The notes under the pieces are model-generated. The model was not told where the DNA came from. It saw only the letters and a program-made list of their open reading frames with translations, and made no database searches. A stretch of 64,000 nucleotides of DNA from Hymenolepis diminuta (Eukaryota > Platyhelminthes > Cestoda > Cyclophyllidea > Hymenolepididae): contig CAADRB010000015.1 of the NCBI GenBank assembly GCA_900708905.1, forward strand, positions 789,444 through 853,443, in the 5' to 3' direction. Positions 25,985 through 40,100 of this stretch are shown here, piece by piece (position 1 is the stretch's first letter; each line of letters opens with the position of its first letter). Position numbers and translations under genes: made by a program.

Positions 25985-26105
25985 AATAGGCAAATTTCCT
26001 TACCACATACCTATCTCTAAGAGGATTCGAACCTTTTTGATGATTATAAGTAACCTTGATCAGCTTTACAAGTCCAATTGATAGCTGGCTAGTTGATGAA
26101 GTGTA
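25985..26105 (-). repeat. tRNA-like sequence upstream of the ankyrin gene
   Basis: On the minus strand the exact box B consensus ggttcgaatcc occurs at 26023-26033. The expected box A region is unclear, and no cloverleaf is seen. It probably marks an old SINE just 5' of the gene, and it may contribute to the promoter or 5' untranslated region. Confidence 0.35.
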
Positions 26106-26460
26106 ATCATTCACATTTTAAATATAAAACCCAATAAGATTTCGATATTTACCTTGGTTAGAAAATAAATTACTAAAAAATATCTTGTTTTAAAGTTTAA
26201 CTTTGAAGGCCCATTTAATTTTTTTAGTAAATTAATTGAATATTTATTCTTTATTATTTGTACGGCTTTCTTCAATCACAAAATAAGGTATATTTGTATT
26301 GCACTTTTATTAAAACTCAAAGCAAGTCAGAAATATTTCATTAATTTTTCATTGTAAGTAAGTAAGAGTAAGTACAATTAATTTTAAAAGGGGGAGTAGA
26401 AAAAATGTTTTAATTAAGGCCAACATAAAGTTCTCAATCCCAAAGTTAAATCTCATATTT

Positions 26461-26550
26461 CGTCACCTGGACCACTGAACCAATTCTTGATCCTGATATC
26501 TTGTTTTACTGACTGGTTGTTTAATTGTGGTAGTCGGTCTTGCTACCTCA
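26461..26550 (+). repeat. Tail fragment of dispersed repeat X
   Basis: gaaccaattcttgatcc, then ttttactgactgg and ggtcttgctacctc align with 13950-14017. The upstream cgtcacctgg resembles the cctggattg block of other copies. Degenerate. Confidence 0.4.
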
Positions 26551-27266
26551 ATTTATTTTTCATAAGTTGTACACGACATTAATTTACTTACATGAAACTA
26601 ACATTTCATAAATTGAAAGCCTGATTATTGTTAACGGTAATTTGCAACAGATTAAACTATCAACGGGAAGAATTTGCACTCATCTGCAAACTTTATAGGT
26701 GCAAAAATTCTTAAATTACCAATAGCAGAATCAAAATTGCATTAAATTATTTAAGATATAGTAGAAAAAGTTAAAAATTGCTCAAAAAATAAATTAATTT
26801 AATGCATTTACTGTAGTCTGTTTTTGAAGATGGATAAACGAGCATGGTATTGAATTTGATGGAAGGCAAAATGATGCTTTTTATGACTGGTTTTATGACC
26901 AAGCATTCTATTTCACTGCTTTGATTGATATTGATAAGCGCAAGACAAGAACAGATATTATCAGGACCAGTTGGTAATATAACTGAATAATTCCACAATG
27001 TTATTTTCGCGTTTCATTGTCCTTGTGCTCTTCTGTTGTGGTCGCACATGTTTCATTCATCGAAACAAGACAATAAATATATCTAGTTGGATCACATGCT
27101 GAAATAACTATGGGGCTAATTTTTAACATGTTGAAACTGTATAAGTATAAAGTATTCCATAATTAAAGACTTATATTCGTCTGTTTCATCAATCATCCGA
27201 CTGAAGAAATTGTATGAAACTAAGTATTAGCGTCAATAAATACAGCTTTACAAAAAGTACGAATAA
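26551..27266. other. Non-coding spacer
   Basis: AT-rich, with no feature recognised. The 75-codon minus frame at 26771-26998 has no motif. Confidence 0.4.
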
Positions 27267-27473
27267 AGACGCAGTATCGGTAGTGGTGGTGATATAAAGA
27301 GATTTAACAGAGAGATATATGAAAAGATGACCGCAAAAGCAATAAGAAAGAGAAACTGTAGAGAAGAGGTGACTGAAGAACCAACAGGAGTTAGAGGGAA
27401 GAGAGTCGACTGGATTTGTGGTAGGCAGTTGATTTATTTAAGTGACAGTGCGAAAATCCTGTTGGAAAGATAG
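27267..27473 (+). other. Purine-rich open segment, unassigned
   Basis: Open for 68 codons to TAG at 27471-27473, with ATG at 27327. Composition is charged (MTAKAIRKRNCREEVTEEPT, then VRGKRVDWICGRQL) and the G+C is above background. I recognise no family and see no clear splice sites. It may be an exon, an element relic or chance. Confidence 0.2.
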
Positions 27474-28790
27474 AAGTGAATACATGGCGACTAAGTAGTT
27501 GAAAAGTGAGATTTGAGTTACCGAAGGACTTAAAACACGCGTGCCGATATGTACACCGCAATAAGACCTGACTGACTGATAGCAGTTGGGGTAATAACCA
27601 GTCTGACTAAAAATTAATTCCAATTAAAGAGAATATAGATCATACAATTTTGATAGGGAAATATTTCTTAATTTAGGCATTTCGAATGAATACATATTAC
27701 CTCCCCATCATCAAAGCCCACAAGTCTTGAGAAATTTTGGGGGAAAATCGCTTTGAACTATGCTTTGAAGGTGACTAAGCCAAAATTGTACTACATGTCA
27801 GTTCGCAAGAGTGATGGTTTGATTCATTATTGCAGAAATTCTTTCAAATCATCTGTGATTGGAAAGTAGTTTGAATACTGGGTGTTAGTAAGATTCCCAT
27901 GCAGCTGATGAAACTGAGGTTTCGTATTTTTCATATACTTATTTCTACTACCCAATATACTAGTGGAGTTTGTACAGCAGAGTCCATTCGAGGTGAATTC
28001 TTAGTAAAATAAAATTTTTGTTAACTCTACATCGCTCAGATACACATTTCAATTATAAATGAAGTTAAAAATGTGAAACCTATTTTAATAATAATGCATT
28101 TTTGACAAATCCGGTGAATCTCAGAGTTTACATTACATTTGAATTAAACAACGCTTGTGAGAGTACACATCAATGAGTAAGTTTTCAGGCGTAAATTGGG
28201 AAAAAACTTCTGCAACATTTTGTGAGCCGAGAGAAAATTATTAAGTTAATATACAAGAAAGTATTGGAGGAAATAAATAATTGCTAGGAGATAAGGATAA
28301 GGAGATAGGTTTTATTCATTAAGAACCACACAGAAACTGATGGCACGGCTGCAATTTCTAGAAGGAAACGATTGAAAGATGAACTCTATGCATTTCCAGA
28401 ATTACTCATTAGTTCCATTCTTTATAAAATATGTTGATTTTTTGCCTTTATGGTTTATTTAATACACTTTGACTAGCACAACTCTTTGTGATCAACTTTT
28501 GGAACTTGTTTATTATTGTTAGCTGCTAGTTATAGTCTTAGCTTCTACGATCTCGTTCTGGTTCATTAATTTCCATAATTTAATGACTATGAAATTTGGC
28601 AGCTTAAAGGATGACCCTCTACGCATTCCCAAAATTACTTGCATCCTTCGGAAAATACTACGGTTTTTCGTTCATGAAGCCGAAGTAGTATCATTATGTC
28701 TCTATGACTAAAACCCCTATCTGTCATATCTAGAAAAGTGTAACGATTCTCCTTTTTTTCTATAACTGTCCAGTTCTGTTTGAAAGTACA
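27474..28790. other. Non-coding spacer
   Basis: AT-rich. I see nothing in it. Confidence 0.45.
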
Positions 28791-29110
28791 TCGCACTCAT
28801 ACTACATGCACGTCCTTGCCCAAGTGACTCATGTAGGCTACCTTTGCATTTCCAGTCACATACACGGGCGGAAGAAACGGTTGTTATTCATCGGCCCCTA
28901 CGCTGTCCTCTCATCGCCTCTGTGCCATATTTCTTTCTTACCCGCTTAATCTTCATTGTGACTTGATCAATACATTTTGGCCTAGTCTGCTCTTGGTCTT
29001 CTGCAAATGGTTAGGCCTTAAAATTTAGTTTCAGCAACAAGCTCCATAAATTGGTGACCTTGGTTCTTGCAACTCCAATAGGGTCATACAGTGTAACTGC
29101 GCAGTTACGT
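28791..29110 (+). other. GC-richer patch, possible LTR end with primer-site-like motif
   Basis: The patch at 28800-28930 is richer in C and G than its surroundings. attggtgacc at 29050-29059 resembles a primer-binding site used by some gypsy elements. The perfect palindrome gtaactgcgcagttac lies at 29093-29108. No coding region follows and no second LTR was found, so the LTR idea is weak. Confidence 0.2.
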
Positions 29111-30800
29111 AGAGATAAGTAATAATAATAAATTATTTAAACTATATTTACACAGAATCAAAGAACAAAACTGAGTCATAACAGTGTAAGGCGAATAACA
29201 GAGCTAAATTTAATTAACTATTTTATTTGATCTAAACTAGTAATGATAAGAATCAAAGTCTTAAAGATTCTAAGCGAAAAGGGATCAGTAGGGCTATGTT
29301 TATTAGAAAATATGGATCTTTAGAGCAATTACAGTAATTGGAAAATAAAAATTCAAAGGAATACTGTATTAAATTAATTTCTAACTAATCACTAGATAAA
29401 AAATACGGGTTGACGAAAAGGAATCTCCAAATTGCATGCTTGCATAAAATGAGTTTTTTTCTAAAGGTTTTTTTATTTTCATTGCAAATAGTAACATTAT
29501 TAAAATCCTTAGATAATCTTTAAGATCTTTAATTACATTATACCAGCAAATTTTTGTTTTATTCATTCAATTTCTCATATATGAAGTTACTCAACCACAG
29601 ATACTATGCAAATAGAAAGGAAATGGGTTGAGCTCTCAAATTAATTTCTGATTTTTGAACACCAATCACAACGGAAATTGAATTCATCACAAAATTCCAA
29701 CAAATTTAACTAACACAAATCGTAAGTAATTTTTTTATCAAATAAAGTAAAAAGTTTCATCTAAAGCGCCAAATAATTTTGCAATGATTATCTTATTAAA
29801 TATAGGTAATTAAAATAAATGGGCGAATGAAAGAAAGGTAATTTGATTGTTTATATTGGAGGAAGCGAAGAGACTATATTTTCAAGTGATAAAAACTTGC
29901 GAAATAAATGAAATTTTTAGCCCTGCTTCTCTGATATGTGACAAAAACGGGGAAAATCAAATTGCGCAGGAAATAATATTTTATTTTTATATCAATTTGA
30001 TTGTAATCATTAACCAAATTGATGTATCTAGATATTCGTTTTTTTTACCCAATTGAATGTCCCTTGTGATTATGCCCGCTAGTGCATGATAGATATTATC
30101 GCTTATTAATATTTCCAGAATAGGAAAAAAGAGTTGCGAGTAATTAAGTTACCTCACACCAACGTAATTATCATAAATCTAATAATAATGATTATAAATG
30201 AAAAATGAGTGATTCCCAGTGGTAGCAATAACCTTAATCAATATTTAGGATTATTTTATTAAAATGTTGAATAAATTTTTAAATTTATCAAGGTCACTGC
30301 ACCCGAACCAATATTATATAAATTTTAATCGCATTAGCTGATTTATCGTCTTTGGTCTCCAAAACTTTTCTTAACTTTATATCAGAAATAAATACGGCCC
30401 TTTGCATTATAAATTACTATAAATGCAGCTAGCTTTGCAATGTTCACAAATATTTTAATAAAAACTGACTGTGAGCAAACTCTATCCCTATGATTCTAAT
30501 TTGATTATTTTGCCTATTTCAACTTAGTTAAACTGGGAATGAGAGAGGGACATCATTAAATTTCGTCAAAGTATTTTAAACTCCTACACTTTTCTGAATG
30601 CTACAATTGATACATCCTGCAGCGCAAATATCAGTAAGAATTTTAGAATTATCATCGTCTTTGGTATTTTCAAAAAAATGATTTTCGGCATGTCAACAAA
30701 ATGTTCTGTTAGAATTTTGAGTATTATGAGTAAATGATGTTAAGTTAATGTTTTAATTTTTTTGAGTCAACTGTTGTAATATGCTCTAAAGTTGCTCAGA
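29111..30800. other. AT-rich non-coding stretch
   Basis: I see no gene or repeat. The 69-codon frame at 29847-30056 has no motif. Confidence 0.45.
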
Positions 30801-31150
30801 CCCGAATGGGAGAAAGGACAGAGACTAAACTAGATTAGCTTTGTCCACTAACCAGACCAGACGTTTATAGACTTTTTGATTAACAGCTAGATAAATAATC
30901 TATTTGTCCGTCTGAAATTGGGTTGTGATTGCATTGTGATCTGCGGGAGGAGACTGATCCAATCCTTGAAGGTTATATGACTTAATGTTCGCTATAACAG
31001 AGTACGACTGGTCGAGCAGCTGATCAAGTGATGAATGATCTCGGTTGATGTTGTCATGTCATGGTCTTCCGTGACTATGACGTTTGTGACATGTTGATGA
31101 CGCGACCTCGATATTGGACTTCCGGGCCCTGGAAAGCATTGTTTCGCCTT
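30801..31150 (-). other. GC-richer, coding-like island
   Basis: On the minus strand, about 52 codons between stops (31058 down to 30900) read SSLDQLLDQSYSVIANIKSY and then LDQSPPADHNAITTQFQTDK. There is no ATG and no recognised domain. It could be an exon or a relic of an element ORF. G+C is clearly above the flanks. Confidence 0.25.
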
Positions 31151-33609
31151 ATATTCAGTTTCATCACCGGATGTTGTGTATCATCCTCTTTATTGAAAAG
31201 AGAAAGTTAGCCTGTTTTACTCATGGCATACATGAATAGTTAAATGGCATCGATTCGGCGGTGGTATTTTATTCAATGATCAGTTGTGTAATAAGGCATA
31301 TTTTAGTATAAATAACTCTTACTTAATAAATAAACAGACTCACAGATATCACAATTTATCAGCCTTTTCGTTGCGTTTAGTCTAAGTTAATTATTGTAAT
31401 AAAAAAATAATAACTAGTCAGTAGTTTACTATTTGTATTATTCTAGCAAAACAGCGTTATTTATGAATTTCAAAAATGATTAACTAATAAGAAAATATCA
31501 AGAATTAATATATTTCTTCTGCATCAGAATTTATCAAGGACGCTGTCGTTTGTCGTGTTATGTGTGGCTTTTCGGGTTGACAAGCAAAACCTCCATCAGG
31601 TTTTCTACCCTATTAATTATTAATAAGGTATTGGCTCACATCAGTCATGATTAGTCGTCTGTTAATAATTTGCCGTGAATAACTTTCTTCGCATACCATC
31701 TCACTACTACATCAACACAGTATATATATTCAGTGCTTTTTGGCCTTAGTTTGTAAGTATTTGATACTTGCAACTGAGTGTTTTCTACCTTCCCATACTA
31801 ACAGCTGTATAATGTGCTGTAAAAACCTGAAACAAAATCATGCCAAATACATACAAATAGAAATATAAAACGGTCGAATATTCTCAAAATATATCTTAGA
31901 CTACTTGATATAGTACCAAATTTAGAGCAGAAATCAGAATTAAATTAGTTTTACTCCCTATTTTGTTTGCATTACTTCCTTAGAAATAATAATGCAATTA
32001 AGTCTCCCCACAGCCATAAAATAAGACTTTTTTCCCCTTCTACTCAAATAAGCAATGCTCTGGGACTTCTTGTCGGAAGTTAAAAAATTTCTGTGCCCTT
32101 GGGCATAAAGAGGCAGCAAAGAGGCGTATTTGCTCAACTGTCCGGTAACGCCTTATTTTAGTAGTGGTGAGGAGTGATAGAATCTCTAATCAGGCAAAGT
32201 TCACTAAACCTTAAAGAAAATTGAAGTAATTTGAAAATTTACTTTTTTTGTAAACTGTGCTGAGCGTTGAGTTTATATCTGAAAAGTTTCAATCAGGTTT
32301 TCCTTTTTTCTCACTAGACAATGCTAACGATACCATTTCAATTAAGGGATTGGAAAATGTAATTACTGTCAGCAGGTCTGAATACTTATAACAGGTGACT
32401 TACTGTGTTTAAGGATTAAATATTACGATTTCAAGTTTTACTTAGATTATCAATTATGTTCACTTGACCATGTGAATAAAATAGTTTGAATAAATGAAAT
32501 GAAGTAGTTGCGCTTATTGAAAGCCTATCAAATGGCTTTATTAAGTTCGTTAGTTTCATTTATAAGCTTATTTTTTAAGCATGAATTAAATCCATAACTT
32601 TAAGCAACATGGGTTGTAAAATTTTCCCTAGTATCAAAAAATTTAGATCTAATTGCGAAATATGTGACAATGAGTCAAAAATAAATTCAAACTATCAATC
32701 ATGAAAACAAGTTCAACTGTCAATCGATCGTTAGAAAATTTATGAACCGAAACAAACTTCTCAAATACGCTGGAAGTAAAAAGAATTAGGAGGGAGGAAT
32801 TGCAAATTAAGCTCCAGTGAAGTCTTTACTTTGCAGAAAAAAATTTCACTTATCTTACTTTCTTTACTCATAGGTAAGTGTAATATTTAAAGCTTAATTT
32901 CTTAATGCACAAACCTTATTTAAATACGGGAATTAACCGATCGGTTTTTTCAAACATGTAGATTAAATAATAAAGCTCGATACATTGTCCCACTACTATT
33001 TACTGCTCGATTATAATTGAAATTATTTTGTTAATTAAAGTGACTGACCATCAAACCATCAGAGTTATTTTTCTCCAATTAATATAAGATAAATATCTCT
33101 ACCTATTATTTGCAGCTAATACCTCTATACCCATATTAGCCTCCAAAAATGGCTTACAAAAGTCAGAACTCAGTAATAATACGTGATTGCCCCAATGGTA
33201 AGCTTTTCTCCACAATTCTACAGGGTAACAACATTGCAATTAAGCACATATTAACAAATATGCAAATTTTAAGGATGATTAATAGCAAAGCTGTTAGTTC
33301 AAATTTTCATGGATAAAATGTATTCATTTTTCTTTAACTCTTCTTGTTGAAAGTTGATCATTCATACGTTTGAGCCTTAGATCCACCTCGAATTTTTTCA
33401 AGGACCTCTAAAGCGTCTGGAATAATGGTTTTTTCTGATAATTACGCTGTGTCTCCAGAGTTTATGAACTCTCAGGTGAAGAGAGGTCAAGGGTGTCCAG
33501 ATAAATCAGTGTTGGATTTATTTTCGGTTTAAAAGTTAAAGTTGCGTGCCGAGAACCAAGATGTTTGCCATAGTGCACCCAGATTTACACATCGAAATGA
33601 GACGTCTTT
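31151..33609. other. AT-rich non-coding stretch
   Basis: No gene. A small GC-richer patch at about 32045-32190 holds tagtggtgagg, also seen at about 23056. The part nearest 33.6 kb may be further decayed gypsy sequence. Confidence 0.4.
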
Positions 33610-34150
33610 CGGAACCTAAACTGAAAGGATTATGAATCTCTTCCACTGTCTCCTTCTCTTGTGATTTGAGAAGTTGCCTCTTTAAAGAGTTGCTCATCCT
33701 ATTTATTGATATTTGGCGAAGTGTGAAAGAGAAGTATTAAGACAAGAGAAAAGTTGTCAAATCGAATAGAGGGAAACTGATAATGTTTCTGGACACAATA
33801 ACTTTTGGTACACAATGACTGATGAATACCAGGTGAAGGCTGTTAATGACGGCACCGGTTGTGGCGGACTTAATGGGTATGACCTCAAGCAACTTGGAGT
33901 AGGAATCCTTTGGAATAATATAAGTGGTTCCTTGGATTGGTTTAGTAAAACTGAGATTGTGGTGAGACCACGGAGCCTAGTCTGAGAGCAGAGGAGATCC
34001 CACTGATAAGAAAATGCCGCCTTGCCTGCATTTTGTGCAATCATTTTTGATACGGTTCCTTTGGAGCAAGACCCATTTCCTCGGATTCCATATACTTATC
34101 ATCCAAAGGACAAAGAGCATGAATTTAGCTCGAACGTGGCTATACTGATC
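33610..34150 (-). pseudogene. Ty3/gypsy integrase relic
   Basis: Fragment of an LTR-retrotransposon pol gene, the integrase that inserts the cDNA copy. It is read on minus across several frames. CTKC at about 34030-34041 matches the Cys pair of the N-terminal zinc-binding domain. FTKPIQG near 33930 and SYSKLLEVIPIKSATTGAVI near 33880 match the core fold. VPKVIVSRN near 33800 is the place where the second catalytic Asp should be. KRQLLKSQEKETVEEI near 33660 matches the helix after the core. The first and second catalytic acidic positions read as other residues (NLSF and VSRN), and frames shift several times, so it is dead. Upstream sequence to about 34320 is probably the same element but is not recognisable. 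No LTRs were identified. Confidence 0.6.
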
Positions 34151-37100
34151 AGAAAATTTTGGAGACTTGATCTTGGTGAATGATTTAGTAGTTCTGCGGA
34201 GTGAAAAGTACAACAACCTTCTTTCTGCGCCTTAGGGCGACATATTTGATTTCCCTGGTGGTCAAGCAGATGAGATTTGTTGACTGATTGTTGCCTAAGC
34301 ACTATTAACTCGGAAAATTTCATGGAGTTTGTGAGATTTGCTAATTTTAAATCGCTCCCCGGTCGATTTATGAAACTTTAAGTCATCATTAGCCGCCTGA
34401 AATGGAGTGCAGTAGGAAGCACTGTTGGTGGGACAGGTAAAATCAGAGAGTGAGTATAAGTTCTATAAGAATTTAGAGAAAAAGTGGGGATAAATGTATT
34501 ACAAATATTTTGTAAAGAATTGAGCAATCCACTGTTTGTTAAGAAACCAAGGACCTTTCTGCTTTCGACATTGTAAAATCGTCAAAGATGGTAGGTAATG
34601 TGTGATAACCACTGTTATAGACTTATTAGCTACAAATTTCAGAACTCAATGATAACACATAGTTGACCCAATTGTATACTTTACTCAAAGATTCTATCAA
34701 CCAACTATCCAGCAATTTAGCCAATTTTAACAAATACACTATAAAAAGTTACATTACGTTATTATCAAAGGGAAATTCTCGCATTAGTGAATTAATTTAT
34801 TCTTAAACGCTCAGTGCTTTGAAATAACATTCTGATAAAAGCACTTTTAATGAAAATATTTAAAATCTAACGATTCTGTATGGCTTTTTTGGTTTATTTG
34901 AAAAATCTGGGTAAGCTCAAATATAATTTGTATATTAGTTGTTGAAATTAAATTTAGCTTTAGATCATTTGATCAAACAATTCAATTTAGTCAGTGTGAA
35001 GTTTAACTTTCAATACTGTCTTAGATAGAGAAAAAAGGCAAAAATTAGCCAATTGGGCCTTGAAATTTGAACTTGCTACATTGCCCGAATTTTGGTCAGC
35101 AAGCCTTTTCTTTAAACTCTGTTAATTTGTTATCTTTTCTTTAGGATGTTCTCATCAGTTTAAATTTAGCTTTGAGGTTCACTTAGTGAAAATTGTACCT
35201 CATGTTGATTTACAGCACAGCAGATTTGCATTAATTTGTATCTTCATAAGCCTGCATTTCACAAACCTATTCGAACTTATTTGAAAAGAAAGTTTTTAAA
35301 TATGTGGTAGAGGCTTCCCTATTGTCTCACTTGTCGGAAACAATTGACACTAAAATTTAAAATTAAAATATATGATATATGCAGCTCGTCTGCATATTCG
35401 GTAATATAAAAACAATTTTTTAGACTCTGTGTCGGACGTCTAATGAATTTAGTTTTTTAAGACTGACCGAACTCATATTTAACTAAGGGTGAAATTCTGA
35501 AAGATCTTTCATTCTTATTTGCGTCAAATTTATAAAAGTTTGATAACTCTTATATTAAGTACATTTTCAAAGCTAGTAGAATTTTATAAATTTTCAAAAG
35601 GTTAAAATACCCTTTTTTGAGAGCCAAATATGATTGTAATAAATTTTTAAATATTTAACGCATTTTATTGGTTTAATCAATAAATGAGACAGCAAATTTA
35701 CAATTGCAATATCCTATTTCGTGTTTATTTAATTTACTCTAATAGAATTTAAAATTTATTAATTTAAATCTATATTTTTATTGCTTTTCCATTTGAACCG
35801 TTAAGGAGTCGGAATTTAAAGTGCAGTATTTGTGTCGTAAAAGTGCACCCCCGGACATCTTTTCGAATTCAAGAATTTCGCTTGGCTTTTGGGACCACTA
35901 AAAAATTATTTTTGCGACTTGTCAAAATACCTTAAATATATGAATTTAAATCATGCTAATTAAGAGTTTGGCCCCTCTAAATTCTAATTAATAATGCAGG
36001 TGTAAAAATATTAGATTATATTATTTTTACCTCTAATTAAAAGATTGAGTGCAATGTAAATATATAGGTTTCACAAGGTGTGCTGATACTGAACCCGCCT
36101 CTGAAGAAATACGTAGGAATTCCACTTTGTCATTTTGATTCAAATGGTTTTATTCATCGTTTACTCTAAATAGTGCGCTCCCTCTTTTGTCACAAAAAAA
36201 TTTAAAATTAGTCTTTGGAATATATTGTGGGCTGAAAGCATACTTACTAGTCTCATCTACTTGTTCCAAGCCATAAGAGGGTAAAAATGAATTGAGTTGA
36301 CGTGACCTATTACTGAACATAAATACTCCATCAGTAAGTTCTGAGCATAATGGGCAAGAATCTGGGATAAAATTCCTGAAATGGAAAATCGGACCCCTAG
36401 AACATGATACACTGTACTGTGTCCATTAAGTGAAAATGAACAAATTAGAGAAATAAAAACTCTGTCAAGGTAAGACTTTTTAATACCCCGAGTTTTGTCC
36501 ACTTATACCCGGTTCTAACCTCTTATAAAACTAGTTTGCTTTTCCTCGGGCTAAGACTGTCATTGGCAGTAGTAAACGTGTAGGTTAGGAAGGTGAACGG
36601 TTGCAAATATAAATATTAATAATTCTATGAAAATTCTGGTTTTTAAGAATGAATTAATTTGCTTCGGGTAACTGTTAACATGAATGGTCATAAAAAGAAC
36701 ACAGGTTGAAAGAAGATCAAATTGACAAAAATCAAATTTTTGATATTTTTTGTACTATTTAAACTTGTAGGATGTGTTTTTCCCTATTTAGACAGAAAAA
36801 AGTGAAATATTTGAATAAACCTGTATAATTCTTTTTTGCATTTATTGAAATCACTCATATAAAGCAAATATGTAGTATCTGCGTCAACAATAATCATTTT
36901 TGATAAAATCTAATTAATATTAATGAACACGAGGCCTCAGTTTTAGCTTAAATACTATCCTTTCTCCTCTCCAAAACGTGAAGGCTTTGTAAACATCATC
37001 TCTTTATTTACTGAACCTATATTAAAAAGGTCAATATTCATGGAAATTTCAATATTTGTAGTGCAATTATTCTTCATTCACGATAGATTAGCAAGATAGA

Positions 37101-40100
37101 TTGTTAGCACAATTGTACATTTTCCTCCACTACGTATGAACTATCATTTTGTTCCAAACCCCCCAATGGGTTATTGCACTATTATTGGTTGTTGAATTAC
37201 CTCCAGATGACGCCTACGCTTAAATCGATACTAGACGTTTGTGCTTTTATTAATTTCACAACTCCAAAAAAATTAGATTACAAGTGTTTTCAAGAGATTT
37301 AGTAAGTGTTATAATTTGAATATATAAAGACACGTATAGTATCAAATATTTTTTTGGTGTAATCGTTTGGCCAACGAAGTTGTAATTTATTTATCACATA
37401 TCCAATCCCATATCAGTAAGTTTATTATTTTGATTAAAAACTGTCGTTTGAGGTACAAATCTTCTTAATTCCTTTTCATCGAGTCTGAATAGTTGTGATT
37501 ATGACAAAGGGACAACTGAGGGTTATAAAAAGTATATTACTGATGAGTAAACAAATGCACCGAATTTGTTAATTATACCCGATTAGGAATTCTTGGTAGT
37601 AATCCTGCAGAATTTTATGCAAAGAGATAAAAGGTTCATAAGAACTTATATTGGGATCGTTTAGATATGCCTTAAATTACAGTCCGAATCTATCGCCGTA
37701 ACGTACTGGGAACTACATGCAAAGACCCTAGAAAGAAAAACTTTTTGCTAAATTATCTTGTATTATATTATGGAAACTGTAACAGTGGGAAAACCAATAT
37801 AAATCAAGAGAGCTAAGTGAAGTCAAGAGGTTACTGTCCACAATTCAAGTGTCTGGACATCACAGATGCTGTCCGCGATTAACGCTTCCTACAGCTAAGT
37901 GGAATATCTGCAGGAGTAATCGTAATCGTAAAACTGGGATGATTTAGTTGCATCCCAATGCCATTAAATTGCCAATCTCTACCTACGTATGGAAGAAGGG
38001 GGAGTGATTTCACACGTCCCATCGGAACTGTGTTTAGGAAGTTCAGCGAAGAAATTAATGGATCGCTGACCTAGATCAAGGTTAGCCAATATGTGCAAAA
38101 TTAATGTCAGAATTAGATGCATAATTAAAGAGGTCGCAGTGGATCTGGATAACCAATAAGTTTTTCTAATTGCAAAGTGGCACAACGTTAAATATTAAAG
38201 CATCTTAACTGCTTCGCTACCGGAATGACTCCAGAAACAAAAATAGTGTGAACCTTCATCTATTTTCAATTTAAATCGCATTGCATTTTAGCAATCGGAA
38301 CCAGTGAACATCTTTCATCCAATATTACTTAAATAGTTAAAATATACCCTTCAAATATATAAAAATATAATACTATATTCATGCGGATAACATTCATGAA
38401 AAGAAAACTGCCAGTGTTGTACCAATTTATGCTACTGTGGGAATAATTTTAATAGTTCCGCCATTACGCGAATTCTGAATTGTTTGACAATATAATCTCA
38501 GCTGCAATATGTTGAACAGTTCAAATAGACTATTTTTAAAAAGTCAACCTGTTAAAAAGGCTGATTTTTCGTCATTTGTTCAGGGTCGCAGTGTTTGGGC
38601 TTTAGAAGCAGCAGAATGATTATCCAGGTTTTTTAATCATTCGCTTGGATGTAAATCCTTATAACTGAGTAAAATAAGCCCAAATTTTTAGTTACTGATA
38701 ATAATATATTAAGACTTCAGGCATCAAGAAATTCAACCACAACAGCATCTCTTCAGATTGTTCCTGACAACCGTTTTAGATCCTTTTTAGCACTGGATTT
38801 GTACAGGGATGGATTCATCTGTTGATTACTACACAATAAACAAAATAATAGTCTCACAGTTAAGTTTATTTAATCAACCAAAAATTATCAATTAATGTTT
38901 ATATTAAAAGTACGGTCTAAACATAAACGTGTATATCTTCAAATGTGCTACAATTACCAAACGAAGTGGAAGATAAAACATGAAAATTCCTTTCCTGAAA
39001 AATAAAGTTATTTCTGGATCTCGAGTTGCAATTTGCGCTAATTTGGAATACTTGAGAAATTCACCTCTGTTGGAAATAAGTTTTCAAGACAATTGAGGAA
39101 CAATTTTACTTATTTTCTTGAAGGGAGATTTGAATTATCTTGCAGGAAGAAAATATAAGGAGACTTTACCACTTCGTCATAGAGAGTCGGTGAATTTATA
39201 ATCTCTTCAATTCCTCGTTTGAGATTTTTAGATAAAATGAGTTCAAAATCAAAGGATTAAAAAATTTAAATAAGTTAAAATCTCCAACATAAAATTTAAT
39301 GAATATGAAAATTCATATTTCAAGCCAATTTTAATATTCTAATCGGAATGATTAATTAATATAATTTACGCAAATGTGAATGTGAGAATTCTCTAAAACG
39401 TGTTTCTTCATAAGTCAACTTTTAATCCAGATAAATGTTGTATCATAGAATTTGAGAATTTGCAGGCCCATTTTTATAAATATTATCATAAATTTTACTT
39501 ATTGCTTATCTATACAACCAAATTGCTTTTTAAATTTCTGGGCTTGTCCTTACTTAAAATGCAAAGATTTACGATAAATTCGCATTCCTTTGGAAATATT
39601 TAGACAACACTGAAATGAACGTTTTAGTTCTCCCTTAGGGCTAAAATACGTAAGTGGCACAATATATAACATGCACTTTTCGAAAAATGATCTATAGCAA
39701 GGGCGCAATTAGCTGCCTGGCAACAAAAAATACCAAAATGAAGGTAAGGCAAATCAGGCAGTCTGCAAGTTTCCTGGGAATTAAAGTACCGATTTCATAA
39801 TATCCTGGATATTTGTAAAGACAAGCCGCTTCGCATCATTCGCATCAAACTGAAAACTTCCAATAATTTTGAATACTTTTCTATTAATCTTAAACTGTCA
39901 CTGTGATGATTATAAGTGTCAACTGAGGTAATGTCATGGTCACATTGCTGTGACTCATCGCAAATGAACCTGAAGACCTGCAATTCAATCATTGATGCTT
40001 TACTAAGATGGTATGTCTTCCCTATAGATTAAGATGCATGAAAGTGGTTGGCTACCCGACTAACCAATAATGTTAGCAGTTGGAGTATTCTCATATGCAC

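Noticed and set aside
36257..36502. 81-codon minus-strand frame
   Set aside because: Hydrophobic stretches reflect the T-rich composition. No family or context.
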